From Rhytidiadelphus loreus (lineage: Eukaryota > Streptophyta > Bryopsida > Hypnales > Hylocomiaceae): a stretch of 64,000 bases of DNA. The position numbers were made by a program, and so were the translations under genes. Every line of letters starts with the position of its first letter. Position 1 is the first letter of the stretch. The notes under the pieces were generated by a model. That model was not told where the DNA came from. It was given only the letters and a program-made list of their open reading frames with translations, and made no database searches. Positions 59,401 through 64,000 of this stretch are shown here, in pieces. The stretch is from NCBI GenBank assembly GCA_947034895.1, contig OX344764.1, positions 67,561,348 through 67,625,347 on the forward strand. The letters are read 5' to 3'.

Positions 59401-62400
59401 ACTCTCAACAATTACTCTACTAGAGTTAGTTCCATGCTCCTACTGGACTAACAAGCAAACTCTTGTTTAAATTAATGGACCTCCTAAATTCTCGCTATGC
59501 TGCAGGTGCGCTACCACGATCCTTATGAGGAAATAGCTCTTGGTCCAGCTTGCTGGCTTTGGGATTACTTACGCCGCAGTGGAGCAACCGGATACTTACT
59601 GCCTCTTTCAGGGGGTGCTGACAGCTCATCAGTTGCTGCTATTGTCGGTTCTATGTGCCAACTTGTTGTCAAAGGTGCATTGCAAAAATCATGCACTTTC
59701 CATATATATTTGTCTGGAGGATAGTTCTCTCTAATTCTTTTCTTTGAGAGTACTACCTTCCGTAACGAGCCTTAAATATCTTCTGCAGCTGTGAAGGACG
59801 GGGATAAGCAAGTCATCGCAGATGCTGTTCGCATCGGCAATTATCAGAAGAATGAAGTACCTCAGTCAGCAGAAGAATTTGCTCAACGGCTCCTACATAC
59901 AGTATACATGGGAACTGAGAATAGGTTTGTGCAGCAAATTTTCTTGCCTCTCAAGTTTGTTTCCTTGAGATTTGTGTGTTAGGATGCGTTATTTTCTGGT
60001 TGCCCCCCCAACCCCCAAAGTATTCTAAGAAAATTTACCGCGTTGAACCCTGCCAATTCTAACGCCATGTAAGCCATGTTCTAATGACAACCCTGCTAAA
60101 TGTAATGCAGCTAGATTTTCTAGAATACCTCAAGGGAGTTTGGATTTTGTACTAGTGAATTTGTTTTGTTGAGTCATCCAAATGATTTTACTTCACGTTT
60201 GCTTTGGTTGTGCATAACCTAAGTATTTGTGACACGTAGGTTCTCATTCGTCTCATAGGCTCCCTTCCCATTTTTGGCATGTCACGCTCTAATCACATTT
60301 AGGAAACAGAGGTTGTGAGCAGTTTGTTGTGGTCGGATCCATTTCCGGAAGGGAACCACTAGTGACGAATGTGATGTTTCACGGACCGTATAGAAGAGCA
60401 CCAAGTGTGATTGAAGTGCTTTGTGATGTGCAGCTCAGAAGCAACTCGAGGACGTTCTAAACGGTTGGCAGAAGAAATTGGCGCTTCACACTTGAATGTC
60501 AACATTGATGTGGTCGTGAAATCCTTGCTCAAGCTATTTGAAACCATATTCCCTGGGAAGAAACTAAGATACAAGGTATGTTTCTCATTTGCATGTTATT
60601 GAAATACACCTTTCCCATTTAGAAGAATTGATCCTCTGCCTCTTTCTGGTGTTTTGCCACAAAGTGACATACTATCTGCTCTAGTACTGAAAATGTACAT
60701 GGTCAGTTGCATATGATCTTGCCCACGTTGTTGACGCGTTAATAGATGTAGAAGAGTTGAATTTTGCTGTCTTTTCATCTTTATTTTAAGAGCTTCTGAT
60801 CTGGTAGTCTTAGGGAGAATGCAGTTGTCTTGCTGCTTCTATAGTTGAAGTAATCCATGGGAGCTTGACCTGCATGTATAGGTGCATGGAGGATCACAGA
60901 CAGAGAATCTCGCGTTGCAAAATATACAAGCCCGTATTCGCATGGTGATTGCGTTTATGCTAGCCTCTCTTTTGCCATGGGTGCGGAGTAAGCCTGGATT
61001 TTTGCTTGTACTTGGAAGCGCAAATGTCGATGAAGGTCTTCGGGGCTACCTCACTAAGGTTCCTACTAAACAATCATTCTACGATTTCTTTGTCTGCCTC
61101 CATTGCTCTGAAGGTGATGGTTGTTCCATACGAAGCCACAGAAGTAATTGTCCCTTCTGTGTCCACAGTCAGACAACCCTCAGGAGTAATCTTGTTTGTA
61201 TTTGTTCGTGTTGTTCGTATGCCTTATTTCATCATGGTTTGTCATTGAAGACAACGAGATTTTGTTGTTGTTGGAAAACGCAGTACGATTGTAGTTCAGC
61301 GGACATAAACCCTATCGGAGGTATTAGTAAAGGAGATCTCCGAGCATTTTTACGTTGGGGTGCTTTGAATCTTGGATACCAAAGTTTGGCAGAAGTTGAA
61401 GGAGCACCACCAACAGCAGAATTAGAGCCTGTAACAGAAAATTATACACAGGTAAATCATCCTACTCGATGAAACGGCTTTACTTTCCTTCTCCTAGACG
61501 GTATATTTTTAAGGCAGTAGGAAGGCATCAGTCAAGGCACTGTGTTGCATGGTGGCAATATCTTTGCCATTTTTCACAACTCTCCACGGAGTCCACACGG
61601 GATTAATTGTGTTCTGTTTTTTTCAAAATGTTATCTTCTCTCACATTCAGTTGTTTCGCAGACTGATGAGGTCGATATGGGCATGACATATGAGGAGCTC
61701 GGCATGTATGGGCGGTTGAGAAAGATTTTCCGTTGTGGCCCTGTTTCTATGTTTGAGGTACTCAATTATTTTCACTTCTTCAGTCCCTGCTCTTTAGTAT
61801 AATATCAAGCTCGAAAATTTGGGAGTTACATTGCTGGGTGGAATAATTGCCTAAACTAACTGACGTTTCAAAGAGGTCTAGACGGTAATTCGTCCTAGGT
61901 TTCTAAGCGCAAGGGTTACTTTTTATTGCTGAATTGATGATATTGCTGAAAGGTTCAATAATATTTGACAAGTTTGAGGTGTTGTTTCGTCAGAATTTGT
62001 GCATAAGATGGCATGGACGTCTCACACCATCAGAAGTGGCACAAAAAGTGAAGGACTTTTTCAAGTACTACTCCATTAATCGTCACAAGATGACGACTTT
62101 AACGCCTTCTTACCATGCGGAGGTATGTTACATGTGCCCAAATGATCAAAATCTACTGGAATTGAATAAACCTTTTAGCAATCTTCAAAGAAGGTAACAA
62201 AATGTATCAGTAGAAAAAAGACATCATATTCTGCATTGTTGAACGGTTGAACTATAATGAACTATTAGCTTCCCAATTTGACATTCTTGGGCCCTAAGGG
62301 GTTAACGACCTTTTCGAGAACTTCTCTCTCTTTCGGTGTCTTCAATTTCCTGGGAGCTTGAGCTTCAGACTGACAATTCCATGTATCTTTGAATGGCAGA

Positions 62401-62633
62401 CTTATTCTCCAGAAGATAATAGATACGACTTGAGACAGTTCCTCTACAACACTCGGTGGCCGTGGCAGTTCCGACGTATAGACCAACTCGTGGAGAAGTA
62501 TGAAGCCAGTATGCCAGAACCCCTCCCTGAACTCAGACAGCATTTGAAACCTACTGCAACTGAAGCTGCTGCCCCTTATGCCACTGGTCTTGGTGTCCCT
62601 GCCGCCTCTTCTGGTAATTCACAGGCTAGCTGA
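56403..62633 (+). CDS. NADS: Glutamine-dependent NAD+ synthetase, 13 exons
   Basis: Catalyses the last step of NAD biosynthesis: nicotinic acid adenine dinucleotide plus ATP and glutamine-derived ammonia give NAD+, normally in the cytosol. Exons: 56403-56596, 57254-57559, 58299-58522, 58892-58995, 59205-59342, 59506-59674, 59789-59924, 60434-60575, 60882-61058, 61284-61451, 61662-61757, 61994-62122, 62400-62633. They total 2,217 bases, 738 codons plus TGA, typical of the eukaryotic enzyme; all introns are GT-AG and phases agree throughout. The N-terminal nitrilase-fold glutaminase has the catalytic triad Glu44 ([10 protein letters not shown]), Lys113 ([15 protein letters not shown]) and Cys174 (TCEELF). 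The C-terminal synthetase has the ATP-pyrophosphatase loop SGGADS at 357-362, then [35 protein letters not shown] and [20 protein letters not shown]. The C-terminal tail is Ala/Pro-rich. The start is the first ATG and fits the family N-terminus. The frame is intact, so the gene is probably functional. Confidence 0.96.
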
Positions 62634-64000
62634 AAAGGAAATGTAGACGCCCTACTTGTAGAACACTATGTCAGCCTGTAGATAGTGTATTAAACGACAA
62701 ATTTCTACTTTCAACTTCTAAAGAAAAGAAATTTTCTATATTGTAAAATGTTTCTCGTATTACCTGCTGGATTTAGAAAAGATGTAGGCGGGTTTTTTGT
62801 AAATCTGCAGCTTATTGTCTGGAATTGTGCAGGCATTCGTCGTGAGTCTATTCATGGTAGTAATACTTTCCCTAAGGAGTCGGGTACAAGGCGCAACACT
62901 GAGGCCTGCCTATCAAGATATGGAGCAAATAGGTGTACGAGTGTGACCACCCTTACATTACATAATATTAGAATGAACAGACACAGAAATCTTGTGCAAA
63001 GGTCTCAGATGTGTAGCTCGGCACAAATGACAACACTCCGGCTATCACTTCTGGGAAGGGAATGTTGCCCTCTCGGACGCATATCTCTTGCTTGGGCTTG
63101 AATCTGCTGTGAATGTGCTAGAGAATATTTGAGAGACGAGAGGCTGGAGAAAAGGTTATTGGACATAATGGCAAATTTTTAATTTATCGGATCACGAATG
63201 TCCTGATCTTTACTTTGGGGTTGATCAAAAGGTTCATATTCAATTGTAGGATTATCGGCAGTGAGATTATTAGACATGATGTTTAACCCGGAAATGCCCA
63301 AGGCCTGTTTTGAACTTCTTGGAATTTGCTCTAAATTGAACAAAATGCCAACATTTTGATCAGTTGTATCAATTTTTTTTGAATTGTAACCATACAAATT
63401 CAAACTAGACATGTTCAAGATCTCATAGGAAAAGAAAACACAACAATATCACTTAGGGAGTGAAAGATTATAATGTTTGACCATAAAGGTGTTGAAACTA
63501 CAAAAGTGATGTGAAGTCTTCCAATCCTCTTTTCACAAGTCAAATCTAAAAAGTTGGTGACCAAAAAAATATGAGGTTAAAAGGCCTAACATGTATAACC
63601 CCAATCAATTTATGGCTTCTCAAAATCTACTCTATAATTTTTTTAAATGAATTTTGAATATGATTTTTTCTCCAAGATCTAGTGTATTTGAGGCTCGTTT
63701 CCAAGAGCTTTCTAAAACTAAACTTCAAGAAGAATTTTCCAAAAACATGAACTACTAAAAATAGCAACTTGGTTAGGTTTTATTTAACTTCAAAGTTTTG
63801 CAAACACTAGATTTTGGCAGATTTTGGTGCCTCGGGCATTAGGGTTAAGGAGCTTCGTTGAATTTTAAACGTCCAAGGTTGTACTTTTTGCTTGATCAAA
63901 GGGTTGAGATTCAATAGAATGATTATTAAAACTGAAATTTTTATTTGACCCTAACTCCACATATTCATCATGGTGCTGGATTATGGAGTGGTGAAGGTAT
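62634..64000. other. NADS 3' flank and intergenic
   Basis: The NADS 3' UTR probably occupies the first few hundred bases. A 117-codon plus ORF (62748-63101) lies here without recognisable domain and is likely UTR or chance. Beyond 63,180 the DNA becomes AT-rich; a weak direct repeat links GGTTGATCAAAAGGTTCA (63,220) with GCTTGATCAAAGGGTTGA (63,890). A 79-codon minus ORF (63179-63418) overlaps the first copy. Confidence 0.35.

Noticed and set aside
62748..63101. 117-codon ORF downstream of NADS
   Set aside because: Lies directly in the probable 3' UTR or flank and has no recognisable domain.

Overview
The window reads as nuclear DNA of a land plant. It has three spliced protein-coding genes of plant type (an expansin, a ROOT UVB SENSITIVE/DUF647 protein and a eukaryotic two-domain NAD+ synthetase). 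They have many short exons, short GT-AG introns (one GC-AG) and AT-rich, transposon-filled intergenic DNA. Compact introns of about 100-500 bases, GC-richer exons and the beta-type expansin suggest a moss or another seedless plant, but this placement is inference.

Positions 1 to about 40.5 kb are gene-poor. They hold one exon-like ORF (943-1405), several degenerate tandem repeats, a decayed LTR-like pair (about 2.64 and 5.5 kb) and eroded coding-like stretches at 4.0 and 5.7-6.9 kb. Three foldback elements share the terminus CACTAGTAGAAAA (17.4, 30.8 and 32.2-33.2 kb). There is a tRNA-derived SINE-like sequence near 21.6 kb and a 5.8-kb CACTA-like composite transposon (23.68-29.53 kb) with a subterminal array of ATATGACT/AGTCATAT palindromes. 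A dispersed GTGAGC-rich repeat family has four copies. At 33.87-35.3 kb an array of about 23 units of about 60 bases centres on the palindrome CCGTTAACGG. A 37.25-37.5 kb inverted-repeat element and one 184-codon ORF of unknown nature (36.6 kb) follow.

The right part is gene-bearing. A beta-type expansin (41.09-42.38 kb, plus) carries a one-base frameshift. A complete RUS3-like gene (49.18-45.15 kb, minus) resolves into 15 exons that sum to 443 codons plus stop. A 47-copy 23/24-bp minisatellite (49.95-51.06 kb) lies upstream of it. After another transposon-like AT-rich stretch (51-55.8 kb) comes a complete glutamine-dependent NAD+ synthetase gene (56.40-62.63 kb, plus) of 13 exons and 738 codons, directly preceded by a tandem duplication of its leader.

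The three genes are unrelated housekeeping or cell-wall genes; nothing suggests a shared pathway. The unexplained structures are the palindromic array, the minisatellite, the foldback family and the composite CACTA-like element. No established defence system, CRISPR array or organellar gene was seen.
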